Source: Circinella umbellata (lineage: Eukaryota > Mucoromycota > Mucoromycetes > Mucorales > Lichtheimiaceae). Taken from it: a stretch of 64,000 nucleotides of DNA. A model generated the notes under the pieces. The model had not been told where the DNA came from and did not search any database. It worked only from the letters and a program-made list of their open reading frames with translations. Within the stretch, counting starts at the first letter, position 1. Every line of letters starts with the position of its first letter. Both the position numbers and the translations under genes were made by a program. The stretch lies in the NCBI GenBank assembly GCA_025093555.1, contig JAIWNF010000012.1, positions 558,001-622,000 on the forward strand. The letters are read 5' to 3'. This document shows positions 36,705 to 48,876 of this stretch, in pieces.

Positions 36705-38350
36705 ATGCAATCGAATCGATTATCAAAAGAAGAATACCGTAAACAAAAAGATTTAGATGCAGCTCGTAAAGCTGGTACAGCACCAGCAGAAGTTGACGAT
36801 GAAGGCAATGAAATCAATCCTCATACCCCACAATTCATGTTAAATGCACCATGGTACGTCGATACTGGTAAAGTCTCTTTAAAGCATCAAAGGGCACCAG
36901 AAAAACGAAAAGGTACCAAATTTGGTGCAGACGATAATTATTGGTACGCAAGAGGTCAACGAGCAGTAAGTATTATTATTCATTTCAGTTATATTTTATA
37001 ATAAAAAATAAAAACATGACATACTTAAAAGAATATATATATATATATATGTATGTATTCATTTTAGGGGCCAGCAGCAACTAAATATCGAAAAGGAGCA
37101 TGTGAAAACTGTGGTGCAATTAGTCACAAGACAAGAGATTGTGTTGAACGACCACGTAAAAAAGGTGCGAAATGGAGTGGAAAAAATATTCAAGCAGACG
37201 AAATTATTCAAAATCCTGATTTAGATTGGGACGAAAAAAGAGATCGATGGAATGGTTATGATCCTAGAGAACATGACAAGGTTATTGAAGAATATGAAAA
37301 GATAGAAGAAGCTCGACGAGCGAATAAAGCAACTGAATTGGATAAACAAGGACCTACAACTACATCAGAAGCAAAGAAACTTGCTCGTGTATCAGACGAT
37401 GAAGATGATGAGGACGATGGAGATAAATATGCAGATCAAGCTGATATGCCTGGCCAACATGTTAATACAAAGACAAGAACAACAATTCGTAATTTAAGGT
37501 ATTAATTATTATTAATTTTAATTTCATTATTAGTAATGGATATATATATATGTGTGTAAGTGTTGGGTTTATTGATAACTAATACTATTTTTGAAAAAAA
37601 CTATAGAATTCGTGAAGATACCGCTAAATATTTAATGAATTTGGATACTGAATCAGCTTATTATGATCCAAAAACTCGTTCTATGCGTGATAATCCACTC
37701 AAAGACAGACCATCCGAAGATGCTCCATTCCCTGGCGATAATTTCGTACGATACAGTGGTGATACTCCTGATATGGCTAAAGTACAACTATTTGCTTGGC
37801 AAGCTGCAGATAGAGGTACTGATGTTCATTTACAAGCAAACCCAACACAAGTTGCCATTTTACATAAAGAATATGAAGGAAAGAAGGATAAGGTCCGCGA
37901 AACAACACACAAGAATATTCTCGAAAAATATGGTGGTGAAGAACATTTGGATGCACCACCCAAAGAATTATTGTTGGCACAAACAGAAAATTATGTTGAG
38001 TACTCACGAACGGGTCGAGTTATCAAGGGTCAAGAAAAATCCAAGGCAAGATCAAAATACGAAGAAGATGGTAAGTTTTTTCTATAATTATTACTACTAT
38101 TCTTATGTTGATTGTATATCAATTGATAACAAGAACGTTTTTTTTTATTGTATTGTTAACAACTATTACTCTTATTACTATAGTGTTTACCAACAATCAC
38201 ACGAGTGTATGGGGCTCATATTGGCTGGATGGCAAATGGGGCTATGGTTGTTGTCGATCCTTTGTACATAACTCGTATTGTACTGGCGCTGCTGGTATTG
38301 AAGCCCACAAAGCATCAGAAGAATTCTTACGAGGAAAGCTGACGGCTTAA
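36705..38350 (+). CDS. SLU7: Pre-mRNA splicing factor Slu7
   Basis: Four exons (36705-36965, 37068-37498, 37607-38070, 38184-38350) give 440 residues. Slu7 acts in the second step of splicing, at 3' splice-site choice, in the nucleus. Family features include the N-terminal [12 protein letters not shown] block and a CCHC zinc knuckle with Cys99, Cys102, His107 and Cys112. The conserved block [27 protein letters not shown] follows, then NFVRYSGD and [12 protein letters not shown], and the C-terminal [17 protein letters not shown]. Acidic repeats occur near residue 210. The start is the first ATG after a CT-rich leader. It lies 246 bp downstream of Pns1 on the same strand. Confidence 0.97.
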
Positions 38351-39004
38351 TGATTACCATTTTGTTTTTGTTTAAAAAAATGTTTTCTCTTTAAATATAT
38401 GGTAAAAGAAAAAAAAAGTTATATGGCTGTTTTCATTATGTTTTTTGAGTTGTTGCTAAGTTTAACAAGCTATCGAGCTTATTTTTATTTAATATTTTGC
38501 ATAAAGATCATACAAAAGATATAACATTTTATATATGTGGGAAAGAATATATAATATAAGGAACTCGATTGGTTTGTCATTTTTTTCTAGTCAGTATTGA
38601 GCATATATACATAGTATTTGGTAAGGGATAGCATTTTCGTTTTGTCCCAGAGGATTCCATCAAGCTTTTTGTTCGAAGTAGCTTGTCGTATATTAAAAAT
38701 ATCAACGATTCGAGTAATCCACAACGCATTTTACAATATCACAATCATTTTCATGTTAAATCACTTATGTCCACGTAAACAGTGATGTTTTAATTATATG
38801 TACTATAAATAATTAAAAACATGTTTATATTAAGATATATAAACAACAGAATATTTTCCACCAAAATAAGTTAACTGTGATAGTCGATGCAACTCTTGGC
38901 TATCGGGTTACACTCCGCTATTACTTGGTATAGTGTATTATATCAGTGCAACAAACTAGACTTTCTATTCTTAGTTCTTTTTTTTTTCCTTTAACTATAA
39001 CAAA
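38351..39004. other. Intergenic gap Slu7/Abp1
   Basis: A 654-bp AT-rich gap. It should hold the Slu7 terminator and the Abp1 promoter; no further gene is seen. Confidence 0.5.
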
Positions 39005-41751
39005 ATGAGTTTGCATGTAAATTTTTCAACACACGGTCAAGACTTAAAGAATGCTTATAATGCTGTTTTAAGTGATAACGACCCAACCGACTGGCTTATA
39101 TATTCTTATGATAAGGGCACCAATGACCTTCGCGTGCAAGGATCTGGCGGTACTTCTCTATTTTTGCCTTATATTATTTTTTACATATACAACACCACAG
39201 CTATATACAGATACGAAAAAAAGAAGCTTCTCGATCCTCATCAATTATAATGTTATATTTTTTTAGATGGTGGTCTCGAAGAACTCAATGATGAATTTAG
39301 TGACGGAAAAATTCAGTTTGCTTATGCTCGAGTTATTGACCCAAATACAGAATTACCAAAATACGTCTTCATCGCTTGGGTATAACTTTTGGTCTTTTTT
39401 CGTTATTTATTTTTCACTTTGTTTATATTATCTTTGATAGCTAAAAAAAACATGCTGTGTATTAAAAATAGTGTGGTAGTGGTGTACCAGAAACACGTAA
39501 AGGTTTCTTTAACTCTCATTTAATCGAAGTCGAGAACTTTTTCAAAGTAAGAAATAATGAATATGTTTTTTTTACGTTTGGGAAGAAGGATATAGAAGAT
39601 TTTAAAGGAGAAAGAAGGAAAGAAAGAATAGGAAATAATAATGTATCTTTATAATTTTTTTTCTGATATTATAGAACTTCCATGTTCAAATTAATGCTCG
39701 TGATGAGGTATAGTAATAATAATAATGATGAGGAACCTGATGGTGTAGTATGTATAAATTAATTACTGACCGTAAATAATGAAAATTAATTAGGCGGATG
39801 TTGAGCCGGATCTTATTATGAAGCGTGTCTCCGAATCATCCGGTGCTAAATACAGTGTGCATAAAGAACAACGACGAGCACAACCAGCTGTTACTCCAGT
39901 AGTAAGTGTAAACGAAGTAAAGAAACAGAAAGAAAGGTTGCTAAGCGACGAAATAATTATATAGAACTCTGTATACAAAAGGACAGAAGTTCCAGATATT
40001 GCTGCTATGCAGCGTGAGTCTATGAAAAAGGAGGGTCCGCCTGCTCCCGTCGTAAGTTATTAATATAGGAACACAAAGGCAGACATATCATTTGTGTATA
40101 TAAGGAGGATGTTTGGTAATCGAATGATGAATTGTGGAATTTCAATATTATAGGGTACAAACTACAAACCTGTTCAAACAGTCCCTAAACCATTAGCAAA
40201 CCGATGGAATACTGCAACACAGCAAGATTCTGGTGCAGCTGCAGTACGTGCTGAACGTGAAAAGGCCGAACGAGAAGCCCGAGAACGTGAAGAACAATTG
40301 GTACGTGAACAACTTGAAAAAAATCGAGCACTTGAAGAGCAAGAGCGTCAACGTGCTGCTCAACAACAGCAAGAAGAGGAAGATGGTTTGAAACATGCTG
40401 CTGCTGCAAGAGAAATTGCTGCTCAAAGAGATCGAGAAGCTGTAGCAGCTGCAGTTGCTCAACGTGAACAAGAAGAAGCACAACAACGCGAAGCTGAAGA
40501 GGCTCGATTACGTCAAGAACAACATGATGCTGAAGCTGCTGCTGCTGCTGCTGAAGAAGAACAAAGACGACGTGAACAAGAACAAGAAATTGAACGTCAA
40601 CGAGCAGAACAACAGAGATTGGATAATGAAAGAAGACAAAGGGAAGAACAAGAAAGATTGGAACAGGAAAGAGTACAGGTAAAAAAAAAGAATATCATGG
40701 GCAAATTTGGTGTATATGCATACGTACTTGTACTTTTTATTTACCATATGATGGTGTTTATAGCAAGAACAAGAAGCTGCGCGTCAAACCGAACCAGCTG
40801 CTCAACATCAACAAACAGAACAAGTAAGTAGATTAGTCTACCTATAGGTTTATCATATTTTTTATGCCAATTTTAATTTATTTTTGCTATTTCTCAGACT
40901 CCTGTTGCAAGCGATCAAGGTCATACAACACAAGGTGTTTCTGCTGTCGTACTTTTTGGCTATGCCGCAGGTAAAATAATAATAAGAATAAATATATATC
41001 AAAGAATTTTATTTAATAAACTTGAGAAAAACAATCATGTAGGTGAAGCCAATGAAATGAGTCTTGCTGAAGGAGAAGTTGTTGTACAAATTGACCAAGT
41101 GGATGAAGGATGGTGGTATGGTGTTAGTGAAGATGGCAAGAAGCAAGGTCTTTTCCCTGGTAAGTTTCGCAAAAAATGAAATCATGTTTCTCTTTAGACG
41201 ATAGACTTTTTCGCTGACTTATTGTATGTTTAACTACTGTTATAGCAAACTATGTGCAACTCTTGGAAGAGGAACAACAGGTATGAATTTATATGGGAAC
41301 TAACTTTTTTCGCTTTCTATAGTTATTAAGGGTAAGATATCGAATTAATCAAATGTATATATAATATGTATATTATAAATTTCTAGTCTCAAACACAAGC
41401 ACCGCCACCTGCTGCCCCTTCCGCTCCTGCTGCTCCTGCTGCTCCCGCTGCTAGATCACCTTCTCCTGTCCAACAGGATCAAGGTCATACAGCGATTGCC
41501 TTATATGACTATACCGCTGGTGAAGATAATGAAATCTCCTTCAAAGAAAATCAAACTATTACACACATTGAATTTGTGAGTGAAGACTGGTGGCAAGGTG
41601 TTGCTGCGGATGGAAAGTCAGTCGGCTTATTCCCAGGTATGTATTTGCTTTCTTGTTTTAGGACTGTGTGAAATGATGTGCATAAACTAATTAATGGATA
41701 TGTGTATTTCCAATAGCTAACCATGTCGAACTTCAACAACAACAACATTAA
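39005..41751 (+). CDS. ABP1: Actin-binding protein Abp1/drebrin-like with two SH3 domains
   Basis: Thirteen exons (39005-39149, 39267-39379, 39472-39546, 39675-39707, 39794-39901, 39965-40051, 40154-40678, 40764-40823, 40898-40970, 41043-41159, 41246-41280, 41387-41636, 41717-41751) give 551 residues. An ADF-H domain occupies about residues 1-135 (SLHVNFSTHGQDLKNAYN, then GSGDGGLEEL and FFNSHLIEVENFFK); it binds F-actin. A 200-residue Glu/Gln/Arg/Ala-rich segment, probably a long helix, comes next. Two SH3 domains close the protein, each with ALYDY/VLFGY, WWxG and GLFPANxV signatures, separated by a Pro/Ala linker. Abp1 couples Arp2/3 actin assembly to endocytosis at cortical patches. Several exons are very small (33, 35 and 35 nt). 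Confidence 0.95.
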
Positions 41752-43005
41752 AACAAAAACAAAGACAAAATCATCACTTTATGTCTCATGTACATCTAAA
41801 CCTATCCCCTCTTTTATTCTAGTATTTCTTCTGTCGTTATATTTCTATCTAACACTCAAAAACTATATAAACATACATCATTCCCTCGAACATAAAATAA
41901 AAATGTATAACTCCCCAAGAATATATTATATATTAAAACAAAATAAATAGCTCTCATACGATGTATACAGACCCAAACGGTCATTTGCCAAAAGTTGAAA
42001 ACACTTTTAAGCTGTCCAGCCCAGTAATCAGCAGTATATGTTAATGATTAAAAAGCTTGAGCTATATATGAAAAAAAAAGTATACTCCAAGCTTTTGAAA
42101 GTAAATGTCAGTTGAGCTTTTCAATTGTTGTCGAGCGCCTTTTTGTTTCTTTTTACATAGTCAGTGGGGCATAGATAAAAAAATAAAGCTTACAATGATA
42201 TATGCAGTGTTTAATGAGAAGCTGACAGATGTTATCCTGTGTAGTTTATTTTTATCTTTAGAATTTAAAATCTTGTAACTACATTTGACAACACTCTTAA
42301 AGCTGTGAACTCGATGAAATGTTTGTTCTTTTAATAAGCAAACCACAATCTGTTAAGAATATGCAAATTTACATAATCTATAATACAAAAACCTATTAAG
42401 TTCATGTCATAGTATTCATTATTTCAAATATGTTTACTTTTAATTATGACGATAATTATGACGATAAGCACAGTATGGTCCATCAAATGTGAACTAATAC
42501 ATTCTTCCAATGGACGGATATCGATTCTACGTATTACATATACGATACTCTATAAATTTAACATGCCAGATTTAATGATGTAGATAGTGGTTGGCTACAA
42601 AAGGTGCGTTTTCTGGTGAATGTAGGCATAATGATAAAAAAAAGCTTTGGCGAGATTTTACTAATCATGAAAGCACACAGTGTATTAAATTTGTTTGGTA
42701 TTTAAATTTTTGTCGTCATTTTGTATCATATATATTCTATTAAAATCCTGTCTCGCTATGCATGAATGATTCAAAATCATGATAAACATACACATGAGAT
42801 GTGACCTAGAAAAAAATTATTAATAAGTGGCACACTAGAATAAAATGCACTCAAAAAAACGGCACTTTGCTGACTAATTGATTGATTTATAAATTGGTGT
42901 TGCTTTATAAGTTTGAGATACAAAAAAAAATCAATTATTTTCGTCAAAAAGTAATAATGGATGAATAAAAGATGTTGCATGAATCGAGTTGTTGATGATA
43001 TTTTT
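41752..43005. other. Convergent intergenic block, 1.25 kb
   Basis: The gap between the Abp1 and UBX stop codons is AT-rich. I find no exon or RNA gene; short open frames lack family resemblance. Confidence 0.5.
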
Positions 43006-43221
43006 TTATGCTGTGTAGCTAAGTACAAGGGCAGATGATGGAACCAAATCTAAACAAAGAGTATGGTATGATTAATAAGGGTGACAAAGAAAAACTCCCG
43101 TTTACTTTTGTTTTCAGAAAACAAGTACGTATTAATTTAAACTTACTCAGTTCTTTCAATGTCTTATTCAAATCATCTTCACCAAAAGTTTTCCTATAGT
43201 ATCCATTCTGATTAGTCTCGT

Positions 43222-43265
<44 letters not shown>

Positions 43266-44743
43266 CTTTTCCCTCTATTATCTTCTAATTAGTCCGCATA
43301 TGTATACCTAGGAAATGTCATTGAAAGTGTAAAAGGTCTATCACAACCATTAGATTGTAAAAATTCATTGACTTGCTTAAGTGTTGTATCAGCTGGAAAA
43401 GTATTCGTCAATGGTGCGATTCCAGGAACTCGAAATTGCAGTCTTGCATCAGTATATTCTCTTTTCACACCAGCTGAAGCAGCTGGAGCCGATTGCGCGG
43501 AAGCTGCTGCTGCTGCTTGGGTTTCTTGTTGTGCTCTTTTGGCTGCTTCCCGCTAAGAATGATAATAGTAATAGATAGTTATTAGATATTATTCAATCCA
43601 TTCAATCATCTAATAATCCTTTTATACTATCACTTAACAAAATAAACACCATAACAGACGACACTCATATCCCCAATTTGATTATTACCTTTGCGGCTCG
43701 TTCCTTTTTATCAGCTTCAATTTGTGCTTTCACCTTTGCTTTCGCAATTCGTTCTTGTTCTTTTTCACGTTTCTTCTGTTCAAAAGCCTTTTTAATTTCC
43801 TTTTCTTCCAAATTTTGTTTAGCAACAGACATATCTTGACCAGCCTTTCTTCGGATTTTTTCTTCTTGTTTACGGTCAGCTTTCTCTTGTTCGGCTTTCG
43901 CAGCTCTTTTTTCGGCAAGACGTGCCTTCAGCTCTGCTAATTTGGCCTTTTTCTCCTCTTCAGTTAAAGGTGCAATAGCTTGAGTACTTTCAGAAAAGTT
44001 TTGATGGGATGTTTTGATAGCATGTCGCTCTGCACTAGCAGCTATAGTATACAGGTACGTTGATAATAATGAGTTATTCCTGTCTTCCCACTTTCCCAAT
44101 ACGTTAATTTTTCCTTCCTGCTCTTCCTCTCTCATTCTATTTGCTTATAGTATATATTTTTTGTTCTATATATTACCATCACGGAAAAGTTTTGAACAAT
44201 CGTTACAAATTAAACTTTGAGCTGTTTGTTCACCGTCCTTGATTTCCCCTAATAAGGTTATTAGATGCCTAGTTATGTATAATGCTAAGAAGGAATTATA
44301 TGTAAATTACCTTCTTCGTTTCCAGCTGCTGACGATCCTTCTTGTTGTTGCTCGCCACTAGTTGTTGTTGCAGCACCAAGTGCTTGTTCAGTTGGCTCTT
44401 CGGGTTCGTCGGACACATTAGGATTAGCAAGCAACCTTTTTTTTTTAGAAAAAAGTTGTAATGAGAAACAGAAAGAGAAAGACAAAAGAAAAGAGTTAAT
44501 TAGCTTGAACAGTTTTAAAAGATAACTTTATATTTTGAAGCATTCTTACCAATCCATAGCAGGTTGAAGTCCTGCACCATTAGTAGCTTTCCATGCTTTT
44601 TGACTATTATAGTATACTTTATAATTAGTTTATATGTTTTCGTTGTTCAGCGACAAGAACTTCAAAAATCATAAACAATAATTTTCTTACACTTTTCCAC
44701 GGGAAAAGCCCATGTCAACTAAAGTATCAATGTCGTTTGCCAT
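43006..44743 (-). CDS. UBXN1/SAKS1-like protein: UBA, C2H2 finger, UBX
   Basis: Eight exons (44691-44743, 44550-44603, 44311-44435, 44177-44248, 43689-44041, 43308-43552, 43147-43193, 43006-43049) give 330 residues. Residues 1-42 are a UBA domain (DTLVDMGFSRGKV ... QPAMDWLLANP) that binds ubiquitin. After an acidic linker there is a C2H2-like finger, Cys-x2-Cys-x12-His-x5-His (CNDCSKLFRDAASAERH). A Lys/Glu-rich coiled coil comes next, then a UBX domain (LQFRVPGIAPLTNTFPADTT, FTLSMTFPRKTFGEDD, LVPSSALVL) that binds Cdc48/p97. The fold links ubiquitinated clients to Cdc48. The last two exons are 47 and 44 nt, so a single-frame reading loses the end of UBX. A 39-bp TC repeat lies in the intron before them. 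Confidence 0.94.
43225..43263. repeat. (TC)n microsatellite in a UBX gene intron
   Basis: About 19 TC units lie inside the 114-bp intron (43194-43307) of the UBXN1-like gene. On the coding strand it is a GA run. Confidence 0.95.
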
Positions 44744-45872
44744 TTTGGTAATAGTAACGGGTGATATGATTATGACGCGTTCCAAAAGAAAGCAAAAGTA
44801 TAAACGAATAATGCGACCTTCCTTTTTAAATTACAGCTGTGAATTAAATTTATCATGTATCCATTTTTATGCGTTAGTTGCTCTTTTTTCAGGATTCGAA
44901 ACCAATTCCTATTACTACAGACACTAGCAGCTTGTTTGTCATGATAAAGATTACATAGAATAATTTTTTTTTTACCTAACTACTACTGAGAAGGATATGT
45001 TACAGGTTTAATCAGGAACAGAAAAAAAATCGAGAGTCTGATGACAGCATTAATTGACATCACAAATTACTACGTTGAGGCCGCTTGCCCATATCTCCAG
45101 TATGGATATATGATTTTTAACAATAGTCTTCCAGTTAATGAGTGGCAATCACCATGGAAACAAGAATAGCCACTCCAGTAGGAAAAAGATAAGACTGATT
45201 TTCATGGACATCGTTAAAAAACATTCTATAAATAATATAGTTGCAAAATTTAACTTTTAAGTTTATTATGTTGTGTTGAAACATAAATAATATTGGTACT
45301 CTATCTAAGAAGATCTTTATACTCTGTCTCTTTGAGTCTGTCATATATTATAATAGAACGTACAACTACAAATACGTGAAAGCAGAGGAAGTACAAGAAG
45401 GAATTTTCTTTTTAAAGCTATAAAATTTAATAACACATATAATACACTGCCTGTATATGTTAAGACAAGTTTAATATATGAGAGATATTATTAATGATTA
45501 GCCATTGTATGTAAATATATATAACTCCTGTAGTACAGAATAGGTGCAGAAAATCTCACTCTATTTAATGTACGTACCTATATTATAAAAACATGAAATT
45601 AGTACTGTCCAGTTTTTTTCGATATATCATATATCACCAATTTCTTTTACAATATCCGTATATAACGTAGTAATAGTACATTCATTATATATTATACGGA
45701 ATATCATCCACTATGGGTATTTTTTCCACATCAACGATGGTGACTGTATAGGTGCTTGTGTTCTGCATTGTTTCATCCAAATTCCGCACTCTTTTTTTTT
45801 TCTAACATCGAATATTATTTGTTGGTACTCCTGCTTCAACTTTTTCTTTCATATAATAGAGAAATAGAAAGC
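44744..45872. other. Divergent intergenic block, UBX/RING genes
   Basis: 1.13 kb between two divergent start codons. It must hold both promoters. It is AT-rich and shows no credible exon or RNA gene. Confidence 0.5.
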
Positions 45873-47957
45873 ATGACGACTTGTACGATCTGTGTCACTG
45901 CCATTGAAGACGATGTAGCAGCTCTTCCATGTCGTCATACCTTTCATACTTACTGGTAAGTAATTCTTTTATACTTTAGAATTTGTTATTTATATAAGTC
46001 AAAGATTATTAACACATATTTTATATTATGCTAAATTGTATAAATCACCTTTTTGTGTCATTTTTCATTTTTTCACTTTTCAATAGTATTAATCGTTGGT
46101 TCAATCAAAAGACAAGTTGTCCTAATTGTAATAAACATTTTCATCGTAATAGTATTATTGGACCTTTATACCTCGAAGACGCTGCGACATTAAAATCAAC
46201 GACTGCTTCAACAAACGATCAAAATAATCGAGGAGTGGATCCAGCAGAAGTTTTAATACTTCGACAGCAATTGGCAGAATCACACAAAATAAATGGACAT
46301 TTGCAACGAAGAATAGTCTATTACAAATCAGCTCGAAAGTATGAATATGTCATATATAATTATTTTCATGGTTTTATAAAAAAAATGAAGCGTGTAAATG
46401 CATGTGTGTGTGCGTCAAGTTTTAATACTTAATTATATCATCATTATATATAGCATTCTTCAGCCTGATACGATTACAGAAACGCATGAAGCTCAAGCAC
46501 GAATACGTCAATGGCTGGAATTGGATCAAGAAGGTCTAGCAAACTTGCTTGAAGTTGCAGCTACGAGAAAGGCGTAAGCAATTAATCTTTATTAATACTA
46601 TCAAAAATTATCAAAATTTTACAACTAAAAAAAAACAATGTTTATTAGCGAAGCGGAACGCAAGTTACAAACAGTTAAAAGTGAATTATCCAACGTTAAA
46701 AACAAATTAACAAGTTGTCAAGATGAAAAAAACTTCTTTGAAAAGAAGTTTAATAAACTGAAAGTATGTATAAAAAAATAAAATTTATTATGTAGTAGTG
46801 TATACATTCTATATATTTATTTCATTTCACATATTTTTCCTTTAGATTAAATTTCAAAACGCACAACAAAAGTCAAAATCATCACGACCTAATCATATTG
46901 CCAGAATGTATAATGAAGCGGGTCCATCAGCAGCAGCATCAAGTGTACTAGGTAGTAGTAGCAGTAGTTCACGAAAATCTGCAAATACAGCTAGCAGCAG
47001 TAGTAGTAGTAGTAAAACACCTGCTCACACTTCTACAGTCGATTCAGATGAGTCTACAAGTGATGAAATGCCTACCGGGTAATGTATTAATAAACGGCGC
47101 TCTTTTTAATAGATATTCTCTTCTGAGCTAATTTGAAATTATTAATATTAACTTTATGTTGGTTCAGTTCTCGACACGTACCCACAAAACGAGCTCGTAA
47201 CGGTTCCTATATCAATAATAAACATACTAATGGAACTGTGCCGTATCCCGGGCTATATATGTCACTTGCACGAGTAAACAACAACACAAAAACTAATACT
47301 GATGAACCATTACCATCATCGGCATCATCTTCAAGGTAATATATATATATATATATTCTGTGTGTCGCAATAGAAACTAGGAATAACTTGGTAACCATAT
47401 ATACATGTTTTTGTATATTAGGAATCGAGATTCAAGATTAATGAAACGAACTCAAAGTGAAATAGAACTTGGTCTTTCCGATGATGACGAAATTGATAAC
47501 AATAATAATAACAGTAGTATTAATGATAACGATGAAGACGACGATGTTGATACCGACATTATTATCCAACCCCGAGTAATAGACGATGACAACCATAGTG
47601 AAGCAGACGATGGGTAAGTACAGTTTATATGTGTGTATAAATATCATCATACACTAACATTTATATATTTAGAGGTCAGCCAAGTTTTGATGAAGGGATC
47701 GCGATCAGCACAAATCGTACTCCAAGGTAACGATAAGTGATACACACTTCTTTTTGTCAACCTAAGATTTTTCTCTAACAAAGGCAATCTTTTTCTTTAT
47801 TTCTCTAGTCAACTTCGCTCTCAGTTTAGGTCACCTTCACCACCAGTTATTGGTAAGATAAAGAACGATATTTTTTTTTGTATAGGTACCAATTGACTCA
47901 TACAGTGTTATAATTATTATTTTATCACTATTAGAAATAAGCGATGATGAAATCTAG
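45873..47957 (+). CDS. RING-H2 E3 ubiquitin ligase, TRAIP-like
   Basis: Ten exons (45873-45955, 46087-46338, 46454-46573, 46649-46763, 46846-47078, 47168-47335, 47422-47613, 47673-47726, 47809-47852, 47935-47957) give 427 residues. The RING is at the very N-terminus with ligands Cys4, Cys7, Cys20, His22, His25, Cys28, Cys39 and Cys42. The CTIC start and INRWFNQKTSCPNC match TRAIP. Coiled coil spans about residues 75-200. The rest is Ser/Asn-rich and acidic. TRAIP acts on replisomes and in mitotic DNA processing; assignment here rests on the RING and layout. The last residues, PPVIEISDDEI, look like a SUMO-interacting motif. The final exon is 23 nt. It is convergent with GMD. Confidence 0.82.
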
Positions 47958-48876
47958 GTTTGATGCGATGTACTATACAAAAAAGTATATAATATATTCC
48001 TAATCAATCAACCTGGCGACTCGACATATACCATAATGTAAGAATTTTTTTTTGTATAAAAATAATCTGGATTATTATTATAAATTATCTAGAGCTTACT
48101 AACTTAATAAATGATAGACAGCATTCTTTTTATCATCCTCTTTTCTCTTTCTCTCTATGTGCTCATCCAAGAAGTGAAATGTATATACAAATTTATAAAC
48201 ATTATTATTGTTCCATTTACCTCTATATTAAATTCATATTATTCGCAACAAACAATACAAACATGCTCAACCCTTTTTTTTTACTATCTCCTACATCTCG
48301 CATTCATTCGTTCCCTCAATCTGTCTCTATATTTCTTTTTAGCTATCAGCCCTCCCCCGAAATGGAAAAAATATATATCATTTGGACTCATTAGTCTTAT
48401 TATTGTTGGCATTTTGGATGTTTATTTTTTTAGCAAAGAATAAATAAACACGGGTAAAAAGAAGAAAAAAGAAAACAAGTCAAAATATATATTGCGTAAC
48501 AAAACGTATATACTAATAATAATAAGAAAAAAAGAAAATGGCAATCTAAAAGAAAATATATATGGTTCTTTTTTTAGAGGTAAATGTGATATGTATGTGT
48601 GTCGAGAAAAAAGGAGGAGATTTGGGGTTTTATACGTTAATTTATGTGAGTGTATATGTTTTTTATATGACATGGATAGAATGCTTTAAAGGATGATGTT
48701 TTATAAAAAAAAATAGAGTGTGGGTGTCAGTGTATAATAGAGAAGTATAAGTTATATCAAATAACTTAGTTGTAGGTGTCATTCTTGAGAGCACTATAAT
48801 AAAGATTAAAAAGAAATGATAAGTTATCATAATTCACTGAGCAACAACATAAAAAACAAATACACTGAAGAAAAGC
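47958..48876. other. Convergent intergenic gap, RING gene/GMD
   Basis: 0.92 kb between stop codons, probably 3' UTRs. A frame at 48111-48443 is hydrophobic and simple in composition, without a family match, and is not called a gene. Confidence 0.45.

Noticed and set aside
44880..44920. Minus-strand T-arm-like sequence (TTCGAAT) suggesting a tRNA
   Set aside because: Flanks do not pair as a T stem, and no anticodon or D arm is placed correctly.
48111..48443. Hydrophobic frame downstream of the RING gene
   Set aside because: T-rich low-complexity translation, no family resemblance, in a convergent 3' region.
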